Positions 5,684-5,730 of a stretch of DNA of 5,730 nucleotides are shown here, one piece after another. The DNA comes from an uncultured Clostridia bacterium (GTDB lineage: Bacteria; Bacillota; Clostridia; Oscillospirales; Oscillospiraceae). How positions within the stretch are numbered: position 1 is the first letter of the stretch; each line of letters opens with the position of its first letter. The position numbers and the translations under genes are program-made. Location: positions 1-5,730 of the forward strand of contig CAMVOG010000157.1 in NCBI GenBank assembly GCA_947169005.1, read 5' to 3'. Under the pieces are notes generated by a model, which ran no database searches, was not told where the DNA came from, and saw nothing but the letters and a program-made list of their open reading frames with translations.

Positions 5684-5730
5684 ATGAACGAAACCTTCCG
5701 CGCCGCCTGGGGCGCGGAGCTGCTGGACAT
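5684..5730 (+). CDS. Start of an unidentified gene, cut by the window end
   Basis: Only 15 full codons are visible, giving MNETFRAAWGAELLD before the window ends within the next codon. The start is supported by AAGGAG 8 bases upstream and by codon use like that of its neighbours. The fragment is too short to assign a family and no function is proposed. Confidence 0.6.
   Translation, partial: MNETFRAAWGAELLD

Noticed and set aside
1..5730. CRISPR array, mobile element, tRNA/rRNA, riboswitch or novel multi-gene system
   Set aside because: No regularly spaced repeats, transposase, terminal inverted repeats, tRNA-like folds or unexplained gene cluster were seen; the content is housekeeping genes.

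Overview
The window reads as ordinary chromosomal DNA of a GC-rich Gram-positive anaerobe, most likely a clostridial gut bacterium of the Oscillospirales type. This is inferred from the clostridial-style single-chain PurL, strong GGAG-type ribosome binding sites, a sigma-A-type promoter, a membrane-anchored PrsA-like foldase and a small rubrerythrin/ferritin-like protein. The first 47 bases are not genomic. They match the Illumina P5/TruSeq read-1 adapter, so the window probably starts at a contig edge with untrimmed adapter, and the first gene is cut there.

Layout. Bases 1-47 are adapter. Bases 49-2166 (+) hold the C-terminal ~705 residues of phosphoribosylformylglycinamidine synthase (purL), including its glutaminase domain. 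A 67-base gap with GC-rich inverted repeats leads to cytidine deaminase (cdd, 2234-2626, +). A hairpin terminator at 2632-2654 lies between cdd and a convergent minus-strand gene (2660-3145) for a small Ala/Arg-rich helical protein of probable ferritin-like fold; its start codon seems to be a non-standard ATC or a mutated or miscalled ATG. rsmE (16S rRNA m3U1498 methyltransferase, 3218-3952, +) is divergent from it. An AT-rich 118-130 base gap with a clear TTGCAA-17-TATAAT promoter precedes a 513-residue membrane-anchored parvulin-type peptidyl-prolyl isomerase (4083-5624, +), which ends in a strong intrinsic terminator (5636-5666). The first 47 bases of another plus-strand gene start at 5684 and run off the window.

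How the genes relate. purL (de novo purine synthesis) and cdd (pyrimidine salvage) may be co-transcribed. The others are housekeeping functions without an evident shared pathway: rRNA modification, and folding of exported protein. No mobile element, CRISPR array, RNA gene or novel defence-type system is visible. The points most worth a second look are the adapter and the artificial reading frames it creates, the ATC start with an ideally placed Shine-Dalgarno, and the apparent loss of metal ligands in the ferritin-like protein.
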